Positions 18,831 through 28,480 of a stretch of 64,000 nt of DNA are shown here, piece after piece. The notes below the pieces were generated by a model that saw nothing but the letters and a program-made list of their open reading frames with translations, searched no databases and was not told the DNA's origin. The DNA is from Patiria miniata (taxonomy: Eukaryota > Echinodermata > Asteroidea > Valvatida > Asterinidae): positions 2,232,001 through 2,296,000 of the forward strand of contig NW_024037050.1 in the NCBI RefSeq assembly GCF_015706575.1, in the 5' to 3' direction. The translations under genes were made by a program, and so were the position numbers. Position 1 is the stretch's first letter; every line of letters begins with the position of its first letter.

Positions 18831-19454
18831 CTGGGGCCTAGCTCTACTGAGTGGAGCGCTGGAACTTCGGTACCCTCCGTACAAGCGCTCCACCGAATAG
18901 GCATATTTTGACTACACATTTATATCCCTGATTCACGGTGTGCATTTTTCTGCATACCCTCGAGGACAAAAGGCCCCCAAAATACTGGTAAAGAGAATAC
19001 AAATGAGAAAGACAGTCACCCTGGATAGATCCACACATTCATGACATTCCATAAGACCCCTTCAATTGTTCCCAACAAGCGGTAATTTTGAAAAAAGAAC
19101 TAAATATTCTGATAAACTTACCGCTCGCAATTAAATGTGTCTGCTGAGTTGTGCCATTTCTTGGCTGATCGTTGAGCGCTTGTGTGACGTCACTATCGAA
19201 GAAAAACAAGTCGCGCTGAATCAACGACTGTTTCATGTACTGATATGTGCCGTGCGCCATATGGCAGTATGGGCTTTCTCATTTGTATTCGCTTTACCAG
19301 TTTTTTGGGGGCCTTTTGTCTTCTAGGGTTTGCAGAAAAATACATACCGTGTGTCAGGGATATAAATGTGTTGTCAAAGTATGCCTGTTCCGTGGAGCGC
19401 TAGTACGGAGATACGGAAGTTCCAGCGATCTACTCAGTAGAGCTAACAGGGGCC
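18831..19454. mobile_element. Inverted-repeat MITE, ~600 bp, in UBE2V intron 2
   Basis: The element is about 18,839-19,446. Arms of about 180 bases (TAGCTCTACTGAG, GCGCTGGAACTTC, TTTATATCCCTGA, GACAAAAGGCCCCCAAAA) are reverse complements. Flanks CTGGGGCC and CAGGGGCC differ at one base, a probable 8-bp target duplication. It starts about 40 bases after the exon 2 donor. Confidence 0.75.
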
Positions 19455-19522
19455 GATATTGCGGCACACAGAATTAGTTCAGCACGGAAGACATTTACCT
19501 ACATGTAGTACAGAGTGAGTCA

Positions 19523-20211
19523 TAAAAAGCGGAATCCGAACCCCCAAAATTCTATTTCATATTAAACAAATATGTAGCATCAAACATAATAATTACAAAG
19601 ACAAGATAAGTTTGCGGTGACACCATGTGAATAAATCTCTTTTGTGGGTATGTGTTAATAATTACAGGAATCAAATTTCATAAGTTAGTTTTGGATGTAA
19701 AAAATTACTGAAATTGCTCAATCCATTCAAAGAATATCACCATTTAAACACAATGACCCTAATTTCGTCCAAAATTGCGATTTCAAGTATCGTCGTAACC
19801 ATGGTCTTCTCACATCACCAGCGATAAAACCACAGTTTAAAAGTAAAAAATAGGCCTATTCAACATAGGCCTGCCTTGTAAAGAAAGTAGATGTATAAAT
19901 CATTTTGTTTACCTAACCAGGGTTGACAATAAAGATAGTGTGTACTACAGTTGTTGAAACAAGTATTCTGTGTAATTTTTGTTGTTGTTCCAAACAGTCA
20001 GAATACACAATAAACTGCTTTTTTGGTTGAAATAAGTTTTAGGGTCATTGCATTTAAATAGTGATATTCTTTGAACGGATTGAGCAATTTCAGAATTTTT
20101 TTTCATCTAAAAGTAGCTTATGAAATTGGCTTTCCAGTCATTATCATGTTAGGTGCTACATATTTTTTTAAATATGAAATATATTTTGGGAGGTTGGGTT
20201 CCGCTTTTTTA
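19523..20211. mobile_element. Inverted-repeat MITE, ~690 bp, in UBE2V intron 2
   Basis: Ends AAAAGCGGAATCC (left) and GGGTTCCGCTTTTT (right) are inverted, and further matching blocks include ATTTCATATT, ATATGTAGCA, AATTTCATAAG, GAAATTGCTCAATCC and AAAGAATATCAC. TA lies at both junctions, suggesting TA-target insertion. There is no gene in it. Confidence 0.7.
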
Positions 20212-20686
20212 AATTCACGCTGTACTAACAGGTCCCTTGCCAAAAGTAGGTGTGTGCAACAAGTGAAACTCAGTAGTCGCGACTCCTTGCAAAACATGGT
20301 ATACAAATATAACACGGTTTGAGAATGGACAGTCAATATTAGCTCCCCAAGTTATTGGAAGTTGACAAACTAGTTCCGGAGGCAAAGACGAGGGAACTTG
20401 TTTGTCCACTTCTAATACTGATGGAAATTTTGACAGTCTGGGAGGGTTAAAACAATATGTTACCCCCATATGTACATGCTCAATTTAATGTATTCTTTGT
20501 GAAGTGTTTCTTGGTTGTTTTTCTTCAAATGTGCCCCCAAAACCTCAACAAGTTGTCTCTAATAAGGATTCATCTGCACTGTTAAAAACAATTATACTAT
20601 TGAAGAATTGTTCTACCGCCCTCAGAGAGGAAAAACGTACAAATGCCTGCTTGGTGATTTTCCGTTTTTCTCTGTTTGGTTTTCAG
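20212..20686. other. Rest of UBE2V intron 2
   Basis: About 470 bases leading to the exon 3 acceptor. The pyrimidine-rich tract TTTTTCTCTGTTTGGTTTTC precedes the AG at 20,685-20,686. I see no repeat element or RNA gene in it. Confidence 0.6.
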
Positions 20687-20809
20687 ACGACTTATGAGGG
20701 CCGGATTTATAACTTGGAGATGGAGTGTGGACCCGAGTACCCAAAGCAGCCGCCCCTCGTGCGCTTCACCACTAGGATCAAACTTCAAGGAGTAAGCGAG
20801 AATGGCTAT
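20687..20809 (+). CDS. UBE2V: UBE2V (ubiquitin E2 variant), exon 3
   Basis: The exon follows GGTTTTCAG and ends before GTAAGTTTGG; 123 bases, 41 codons, phase 0 both sides. It reads [31 protein letters not shown] and [10 protein letters not shown]. The block Y-E-x-R-I-Y-x-L-x-x-E-C-G-P-x-Y-P-x-x-P-P is the family signature for the UEV core beta strands and the loop that meets Ubc13. The region where a true E2 would carry its catalytic cysteine has none, as expected for a UEV. The following loop is a little short compared with human (SENGYVD against NNSSGMVD). Confidence 0.93.
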
Positions 20810-21723
20810 GTAAGTTTGGTAGTCCTTCAAGCAATAAACAAGTGCCAAGTGGTACAACCCACGGTGGGTAACGCGTTAAGACGGGTTATGGCACGTCAAA
20901 AATAAAGAAAACGAAAAACGTGCGTGCACACCCGTGCACAACGAAAAGTCTTTGTCATGAACACAGAAATAATGTTTACGTTCCAATCAATGCAGTCATA
21001 GAAAATAGCGTTGTATATGGCGAAGAGTCACAGCGACGAGTCACATTTGCACCCTTTACGCCAAAAAATATGTCGTGAAACTATGCAAAAACAATCATGA
21101 CTATTACTTCTAGCGACAATCTACATAGACTTTCACAAAGTCAATAAAACCGAGTAATTTTTACCTTGTGTTACCTTGTCACTCGGTGTACATGAAATCA
21201 CAGCCTTCACAACGAACTGTACAACTGAACCGTACAACCATGAATTTTGCAATGCAATGGGGTGTGATCTAATATGCAAATTGGATGCATGCGCATAAAC
21301 AGCTGTAGTAGTCGGTCTCTGGTCAGCACGTGCGTCGATTTTGATAATGCGCATCAGTGATAAAAATTTTCTTAGTAGCTACAACAGCGCCTTCTATTGC
21401 TGCACTGCCTCAAATTTTTGTGGGCAGCTCGACCTGGGGAAGGGCACAAAGGCAAATGGAGGGCACCAAGGCAAATGATAGAGAACACCAAGATATATGA
21501 GGACACAAAACAGCAAATATTACCCAACTTGTCTGTACAATCCAAGCTTGAATATAATTCCGGAACTTTGGTCTGATCAGAGATTGACTATTTTTTTTAT
21601 TTGGACTAAGTGATTAGTCAAAAATAAGCAGCTAGCAATGTGCACGTAGTGTATCCCTTATCACATGACTACTTGTGAGGTTGAATTTGTTACACACAAT
21701 TTTTCTGTGAATTTTGCTAGCCT
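20810..21723. other. First part of UBE2V intron 3
   Basis: I see no gene or clear repeat here. It starts with a strong donor (GTAAGT). A short frame runs on from exon 3 into the intron and is not coding. Repeated GGGCACAAGGCAAATG-type words near 21,440-21,500 hint at a short tandem repeat. Confidence 0.5.
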
Positions 21724-22515
21724 TGGGCAAGTTCGCACAAGAACTATTGTTGACCAGTGGTTAACCATACCAGTAGTTCGACTAAAGTTAGCCCGAACTC
21801 TGTCTAGTTGACGATGGTTGACTACGCTAGTCAACTATTTGGAACCAGCCTACCGCGGCTGGTCGCGCAACAATTTATAGCTGGTCCTTAATAGCAATTT
21901 CAATAGCATAGTGCAGAGGGGACCAACTATCAACAAAAAGCGAAACTGTGAGCGCTAAATTTCATTTTCATTGCGCACTTTTTCCATGTTATTTTACGAT
22001 TATGTCACTATTGTCAACATATTGGGGTCCGCTCATAAGTTTGACGCCTCATAAGTCGACAAAATCGCATACCCTAACCAAATAAAGGCCCATAAGTCCG
22101 ACGCCTCATAGGTCCAACGCCTCGTAGGTCCGACGCCTCGTAGGTCTGACAAATTTAACGCCTCGTTTTTCCGACGTCGGACTTATGAGGCGTCGGACTT
22201 ATGAGGCGTCGGACTTATGAGGCGTCGGACCTATGAGGCGTCGGACTTACATTGTATGACACGGCCCCACCATATTGTACAATAATATTGGCGATTATGT
22301 AAGATGTCCCAAACTATACACGATCACTATTATTGTGTAAATACAGAGGAACAACAAGTGTTGAATGATTGTGCGACCGCCATTTTCTGACGGTCGTTGA
22401 CATGACAATAGTTTAACTAGAGTTGTTCGCACTTCAACTTCAGTGCGCAAGCGCTACATCGGTACGTCACAAACCAACCACTAGTTAACCACTGGTCCTT
22501 GCTCAAACTTGCCTC
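21724..22515. mobile_element. Inverted-repeat element in UBE2V intron 3
   Basis: GGGCAAGTTCGCACAAG ... CCAGTGGTTAAC on the left is matched by GTTAACCACTGG ... CTTGCTCAAACTTGCC on the right, with weaker matches further in. The arms are diverged and no target duplication is visible, so the borders are approximate. The middle holds the hairpin minisatellite at 22,030-22,252. The right end lies about 70 bases before exon 4. Confidence 0.55.
22030..22252. repeat. Hairpin minisatellite, ~16-bp unit in both orientations
   Basis: Units near CATAAGTCCGACGCCT run rightward to about 22,165, then units of the reverse complement (GCGTCGGACTTATGAG) run from about 22,175 to 22,252. They meet at TTTTTCCGACGTCGGAC. 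The right half is much more regular than the left. The two halves can pair into one long stem, the same design as the foldback element at 15,202-16,190 on a smaller scale. Confidence 0.8.
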
Positions 22516-22583
22516 CAGTTGTGTATTGAAATCCCCTCTAAGCAGAGTATTTGTATGTTCTTTCCCCTCTCCACAACCCTCAG

Positions 22584-22724
22584 GTCGACAAGAGCCAGTT
22601 CCCCACTCTGACAAAGTGGAGTACATCATATAACTTGAAGGCAGTGCTAACGGATATTCGGCGCACCATGACAACCAAGGCAAACATGAAAACATCGCAG
22701 CCGCCCGAAGGAGCTCGATATTAA
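22584..22724 (+). CDS. UBE2V: UBE2V (ubiquitin E2 variant), exon 4 with stop
   Basis: The exon follows CCACAACCCTCAG and ends in TAA at 22,722-22,724; 141 bases, phase 0. It reads VDKSQFPTLTKWSTSYNLKA, VLTDIRRTMTT and KANMKTSQPPEGARY. L-x-K/R-W...Y-x-[IL]-K-x-V-L-x-x-[IL]-R-R-x-M and the closing QPPEG are the conserved C-terminal half of UEV proteins. The tail stops two residues after PPEGA, near the usual end. The region after the stop is AT-rich and likely 3' untranslated. Confidence 0.93.
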   Translation, partial: VDKSQFPTLTKWSTSYNLKAVLTDIRRTMTTKANMKTSQPPEGARY

Positions 22725-23117
22725 GTAAATCACCATTCTGTTGAAACCCCCACCACTTTATCTGTCATTATTAGCCAGAAAAAAACGAAAACAAGCAAAA
22801 CAAACATGGATATACATATAGTAAAATATATTACGCAGCCTTCTTTACAGCCTTTTATTTGTGACTTGTTCTCCTGAAGTGGGGTGGACTTCGTAGATGT
22901 ACAGTGTATGTTAGTGCACCCCAAGGAGTTAAAAATGCGACAATATTTCTGTGATTGAAGGATATTTTAGTCCGGAATTTGCCCAACAGAAGGGAGTTTA
23001 TGATTAGCAACACAGCAGCTCCAAATGGCAGTGGTGGGGGTGGGGAGGGCTTGACGGGGAGGGATGGAGGGAGATTTTTGAAAAGCTGCCAGTTACTGGA
23101 CAGTTTGTTGATCTTGT
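22725..23117 (+). other. UBE2V downstream region
   Basis: Probable 3' untranslated region. I see no AATAAA within the first 390 bases; the first in-strand AATAAA words occur inside the inverted repeat near 23,140. The true polyadenylation site is not resolved. Confidence 0.4.
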
Positions 23118-24394
23118 ACAGGGTGTCCCCCCCCCCCAAATAAATAAAATTAAAACGAACCCTCAAAGCACCTTCTTTTTTCACAGCTTTAAAAATAAAA
23201 TTACACAGATATCGATACCTATAAACAAGTATAGTTCATTAGCTTTTCAACTTGGAAAAAATTTCCAATTAGAAAAATATTTAGTGAGTTATGGTTAATT
23301 GAAAACAAGTACCGTTTTTTGTTTTGTCCACTGCGACTGATATTTGACTTGCGCAATAAGAACAAGGGCCGAAACTTGCATCCGTGAAAGAGGCTACCAA
23401 GTAGAGGGCAGAGCAGCACAGTAAACATCCAAGAAGTTAACCTAACAATCCTTTCAAGGACTAAAATTTCTTCCAAAAGGAGAAATGACCAGTGTCGCAA
23501 AATATGGGGGAACAAAAAAACAACATAAAAAAAGAAACATTGAAAAATTTAAGAAAGCAAATTTACCCTAACCCCAAATCCATTACATTCCTAGTAAACG
23601 ACAATTAAGACCGTGGACAGAACGAAACATCAGCACTTTTTTTTAATTGGCCATAACTCAATACTCAATAAATATATACCAGATTGGAAAGATGTTTTCG
23701 TTGTTGAAAAGCTAATGAACCACAGCAGACTGGGACCTTAAGTGCTCAAAATGATGCAAAAGAAGATCTGGCCAACTTTACTCACTCTTTAGCCAGCAAA
23801 TTTCTCCAAAACTGTCATTGGGCAAAGAAAAGTTTCTCAGTATTTCACCAACCAAGTTTGCATACTCAAATCAATTTTTAAAGGTTTTTTTTTCTTCGAT
23901 ATTTGGCAGTGGCTTGCACAAGAGAGGGAACTCTAGTGATTTTAAAATGAGGCTAAAGACTAGACTTCTACACGTCCATCCATGGTCCAACTGTTTGACA
24001 AGACGGACTTCTTCATTCATTATCATTAGTCTGGTGCCTGACTAAGGACAAATGTGTAGAATACAAATAGTGACCTAGTACCCGACATCCTAGATATTTC
24101 TTTTGGCACAGTCAGCTGACAGTTGATTGATGCAGTACATGTACTGAAGAGTTGTTGGACTGGTTGTTTCAGGTGCCAGTCTATTTTCTTCTATTGCATG
24201 TTTTCAATACCTCAAGTTTTGGGACTCTCATAATACAGTATTGAGAGTCCCAAATTTCTGGACTAGAACTACATCATACATGTACATGTATTCCCTCCCA
24301 ATAGGTATCGAAATTTGCGATGTACATTTTTAAAAGCTGTGAAAAAGAGGGTGCTTTGAGGATTTAGTTTTTTTAGGGGGGGGGGGTCACCCTG
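23118..24394. repeat. Inverted pair of ~100-bp repeats enclosing ~1.1 kb
   Basis: 23,118-23,220 (ACAGGGTGTCCCCCC ... AGCACCTTCTTTTTTCACAG ... ATCGATACCT) is matched in reverse complement by 24,303-24,394 (AGGTATCG ... CTGTGAAAAAGAGGGTGCTT ... GGGGTCACCCTGCA). The outward ends ACAGGGTGTCCC and its partner look like the termini of a Tc1/mariner-type non-autonomous element about 1.28 kb long, or two separate small elements in opposite orientation. The stretch between holds copy 1 of the duplicated segment below. Confidence 0.55.
23781..24262 (+). repeat. Duplicated segment, copy 1
   Basis: Starts ACTCACTCTTTAGCC and runs through TATTTCACCAACCAAGTTTG, GTCCAACTGTTTGA, TTCTTTTGGCACAGTC and TCAAGTTTTGGGACTCTCA. 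The same order recurs at 27,517-28,080, 3.7 kb away, with about 15-25% divergence by eye. No open frame is shared. It may be an old duplicated stretch or a dispersed repeat. Confidence 0.65.
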
Positions 24395-27300
24395 CATATG
24401 CAACACCATGGAGGATATGACACGATGCAAACGAAGCTTTTGGTAGCTACATGTTGGGAGGTAGTACTTTAAAACCAGAGACGCTATAAAACCCATGCTT
24501 GGGGCCAGACTTGTAACGCCCTTGGGTGCAGAGTCAATTTGTTTTTCAGTAAACTGCTGCTATGCTTGTTTTTGCATTGTGAATCTTTGCAATAAAAACA
24601 ATTATGATATACATGTACATGTACGTATAAATTTGATAAAGACAATAATGCTCAAATAGTAAATGTGAATTAGAGAAAACTGGCACACTTTTTTTTTTAT
24701 CCCAGAGTAATGCAGAGCTTCTGAAGAAAATACTAAGAGTGTATCAAAAAACAAATCGCACATGAGAATTGAAAAAAGAAGAAGTTTTAGGCACCTGATG
24801 GACGTGTGTAATTATGTGGAGGTGATGAAGTAACCACTTATTTATTAGCAATACACAGTTCCTAACTGTGTTCCGATTACATGCTAATAGGGGAATATCA
24901 ACCACTTACGTATTTGGAACTTATTTGTGAATATCATAGTTAACCGATACCTGAGATCTCTGTTTGTAGATTATTGTTTAATTATTTAAACCCTACTCTA
25001 CCAAATTTAATTGTCAGATTTCTTTCCCTTCGTTCTTCCCAACAAGATTTGTTTTTTGGGTTTTTTTTCAAAGTAAATCCAAAATTATACATCGTTAAAC
25101 ACCAGAAAATATTTTAGCCCTCTCAATGTAATTAAAATGTACTCCACTTAACATACATGCGGGCCATACAGTTCTGGTGTTATTGTGACTTAGGTGAGAC
25201 TAAAGCAAGTGTAACTAACTAGTGACATTCAGTGATGGAGTGAGAAGGTAAAGTCAGTTGGGTGCATGTACAAAGCAGACTAGAGACTGCCCGCTTTGGG
25301 TCTAGCAAAGAGTGTTCTCAGCCTCGACTCCATGGGCGCGTGCACGTTCCTTCACTAACCCCTGGCCCCGAGGAATACGTAAACAAAACTGATTGACTAT
25401 TCAGTGCATACTGGGTGCGTATTTCGAAGACTGCACGCTCTATATGCGCTCGCGCCCCCCCCCCCCCCCCCCCGAAAAAAACCTGTATCTTGTATTGTGA
25501 AAGGGATGACAGAGGTACGTACATTTAATATATATCCTTTCTCTGTCGCATGAAATCAAAATCTCATGTTTTAAGGATTGATTCTACCAAAAAACCCTCA
25601 AAATTTATAGCACTGCGTCGCGTGATAAACACATCCACTGCAGTCCTAATTCACACAATTCCAGGGGTTAAGATCGCGCAAGGCAGGATGGGAACCAACA
25701 TGGCGCAGCAAGAGACGTTACCAATGGGGAACGAGGTTGGAGTGTTCTAGCTTGAGACATGACCAACTGCTACAATATTATGTTACCCAAAATGAGTGTT
25801 CCTAAAATAAGATAGGAATACACATGCAAACCAATTTTAAAACGTGCGGTGATTATGACAGTGGACAGTGCAAAAGTGGCACAGGCAACTTCAGAGCTGA
25901 GGAGTTCAGTAGCATGTGGGTATTGCCACTGGCTTGCATGTCCATGTACATGCACCAGTACCATGTTTACATCTGTATGACAGTCCCTCATGTTTTCTAT
26001 CTCTCTCTTTCTCTCTTTAGTTGTTTTCAGTGTTGCTCAGACATACCAGAACATGTTTTGTTCCCCAATTAGTTTTGTGAAAGCAAAATGGCCCCCCTTC
26101 CTACATGGCTTCTTAATGATTCTGTTTTTAATATTTATTCATCTGCTTTATTGTTTCTGTTATTGTATAAATCTAGTAAATGGAGTTTCATTTTGTTTTC
26201 CCCCTAGTGATTACAAAATAAAAGTTATGTAGCATCTCTGCAAACAGACTGTAGTTATACCATTAACCCTAACAGCACTCGACCTATCAAACCCCAACGG
26301 CATGTATTGTTGGAATCTGTCGGGATGGGTACAGTACCCCTAAACTGACATTCTTTTACATTGGGTTGGCACACCTCCAGAATCAAAGTCAGAATTTATA
26401 TGTGTGTGCAGTTTCCCATATGGTGTTGGAATTTGCCAGGATGGGTATGGTTCCTAGTAAATCATGAGGGAGTTACGGTTAAAGGAGCGTATATTACCCT
26501 GCATGCCCTGGATACCACACTATTTGTAATCTTTACCCTAACCTCACCAACTCATCAAACTCCACCCCCACCCATTTGGGGGACTTTTGCAAGTAAGCCA
26601 TGTACATGTATATATGAAGTCCGTCGAAATCCACCAGCACCAGTGGTGGATTTCAACAGATTTGGTCCTGATGCATTTATATGTGAAGCAGATCCGAGCG
26701 ATGGATTTTGACGGACATGATCTTCTACTAAAACTAAGCAGGGAGTTAGGGTTAAGCATTACCCATTTAATTTGGATATCATACGGCTTGCGGATACTGA
26801 TGGGAGTTTCCAGAAGCTGGTTTCATCTCCAGTACATTTTAGGCTTGGGGAACTAGGCTCAGTGTTTGGCCCAAAGACATCTAACTCTGTAATGAGCCCA
26901 AAGTTCGAAAAGTATTTTTAAGTTGGTTTGAATATAAAAGACTAAGAAATGCTCAAGTGAATATACGGAAGCCAAAATCAGAGACACCGGTACCTGTAGT
27001 TACATGGTCCGATACAAGGCATTTTCTGAATGCGTTTTTATTTTTCTCTTTTCCAAACTAGATTTTTTCAACTGGTATAAAGCCGCGATTCCATACATAC
27101 TGCTGAGCTGTGTATAGTTAGGTATAAAGCAACCAATAAATATGTATTGCAGTATCCTTGGATTTTGTATTACTAATCGCTCATCCATTACGAACGTAGG
27201 TGTATGTTGTTGCACTACATGTATATTGTTTTGAATCATTGTAAATGGAATTGTTTTAATAAAACAAAATATAATAATTTCTAACTGTTTGGCTGCACTT

Positions 27301-27516
27301 CAATGAATGTACATGAGATTTGTGTGTGTGTGTGTGAAATGGCATTTGGGCTGTAAGACAGTGAATGCGTGCAAGTTTGTAAAATGCATGCACTGCCATT
27401 GGGTAAAATTGGATAACAATGCATTACATGTATTTAGGGATGTACGAGTACCAGTTGCCTAATGCACAGATCTGTCTAGATCAGACATTTCCAGATCACT
27501 TATGTGAAAAAAACTG
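24395..27516. other. Gene-poor stretch between the duplicated segments
   Basis: No gene is supported. A run of 19 C at 25,456-25,474 is next to GAAAAAA. At 25,680-25,735 a GC-rich patch (CAAGGCAGGATGGGAACC, then AACATGGCGCAGC, a YY1-like context) could be a promoter or start exon; nothing follows it. 26,600-26,720 holds a short hairpin around AAATCCACCAGCACC. A GT microsatellite is at 27,320-27,336. AATAAA words at about 24,591 and 26,217 could end the UBE2V transcript. Confidence 0.45.
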
Positions 27517-28080
27517 TACTCACTCTTTAGCCGACAAAATTCTCCAAACTGTTCATGAGGTAAAGCCAAGGTCCTTGGTATTTCACCAGCCAAGTTTGAA
27601 GTCTCAAATTCAATTTTCAAAGGAGAGTGAAGCCAATTGATTTCATGTTGAAGCCTGAGACTAAACTGGTACACATGTCCAACTGTTTGAAAAGATTGAC
27701 CCTTCACTCAGTGGGCTGGTGGCAGACCATGGGGAGATGTGTGGAAATTGAGACCGGTACCAGACGCTTCTTTTGACACAGTCGACTGATGCAGTCCTAA
27801 AGGGGTGTTGGACTGCCAGTCTTTTTCTTGTGTTCATGTTTTCAATAGACCTTTATCACACTGCCACCATTTCAGTCATGTTCCCTGTATCCAATAACAG
27901 TACTGAATGTTTTTTTTTTTGTGCAAAAAGGAACCAGACTATTTTCCCTTCCAGCCTCGCTTTGGTTACGTTGATTTCAATGGGAAAAATCCAAATGGCC
28001 GCAACATGATAATGGTCTATACCTTAAGTTTTGGGACTCTCACAGTATTTAGATTCCCAAATAAATTTTTGGACTAGGAA
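27517..28080 (+). repeat. Duplicated segment, copy 2, with an insertion
   Basis: Same segment as 23,781-24,262 in the same orientation. It is interrupted at 27,846-28,019 by a small MITE absent from copy 1. The flanking words GTTTTCAATA and ACCTTAAGTTTTGGG correspond to GTTTTCAATACCTCAAGTTT in copy 1. Confidence 0.65.
27846..28019. mobile_element. Small MITE, ~174 bp, with an empty-site counterpart
   Basis: The ends TAGACCTTTATCA and TGATAATGGTCTA are inverted. Copy 1 of the duplicated segment keeps the empty site (CAATACC), so the insertion borders are set by comparison: the target was ATA or TA. There is no coding content. Confidence 0.7.
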
Positions 28081-28189
28081 CGGACAATCACCTCTGTCAT
28101 TTGAGAAAATAATGTGTTGGGGGAAACAAACCAGTATGTCTGCATGTCGTGATTGTCCCTCATGGCGTTGAGCAGCATGTTAGACTAGC

Positions 28190-28480
28190 TTCCATCTCAT
28201 CCTGTTGGGTGGTTGGGGGGGGGGGGGGGGGATGTTTGACTCGTGTGCAAAGGTACACAGGTTCGAATCCTGACGGGGAACATGGTCCTTGTGCTCTTGA
28301 GCAAGGCATTTTACCATTAATGCTTCAACCTTCAGATGGGACGTAAAGCCATAGGTCCCGTGTGTTGTGTAATCCAATGCACGTTAAAGAACCCAGGAAC
28401 ACTTAACACTAAGAGAAGGGGTTTGCCCCGGTGCTTCTGGCAGTGGCTGCAATATGCGCGACAGCACCTTGTATACCTTT
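28190..28480 (+). mobile_element. tRNA-derived SINE
   Basis: A good B box, GGTTCGAATCC, stands at 28,260-28,270 and a degraded tRNA-like part precedes it, broken by a G-run. The body reads CTTGAGCAAGGCATTTTACC, GATGGGACGTAAAGCC, GGTCCCGTGTGTTG and CACGTTAAAGAACCC. The GATGGGACGT...GTCCCGTGT...CACGTTAAAGAACCC body is common to SINEs of many marine invertebrates. I do not assign a named family. Confidence 0.65.
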
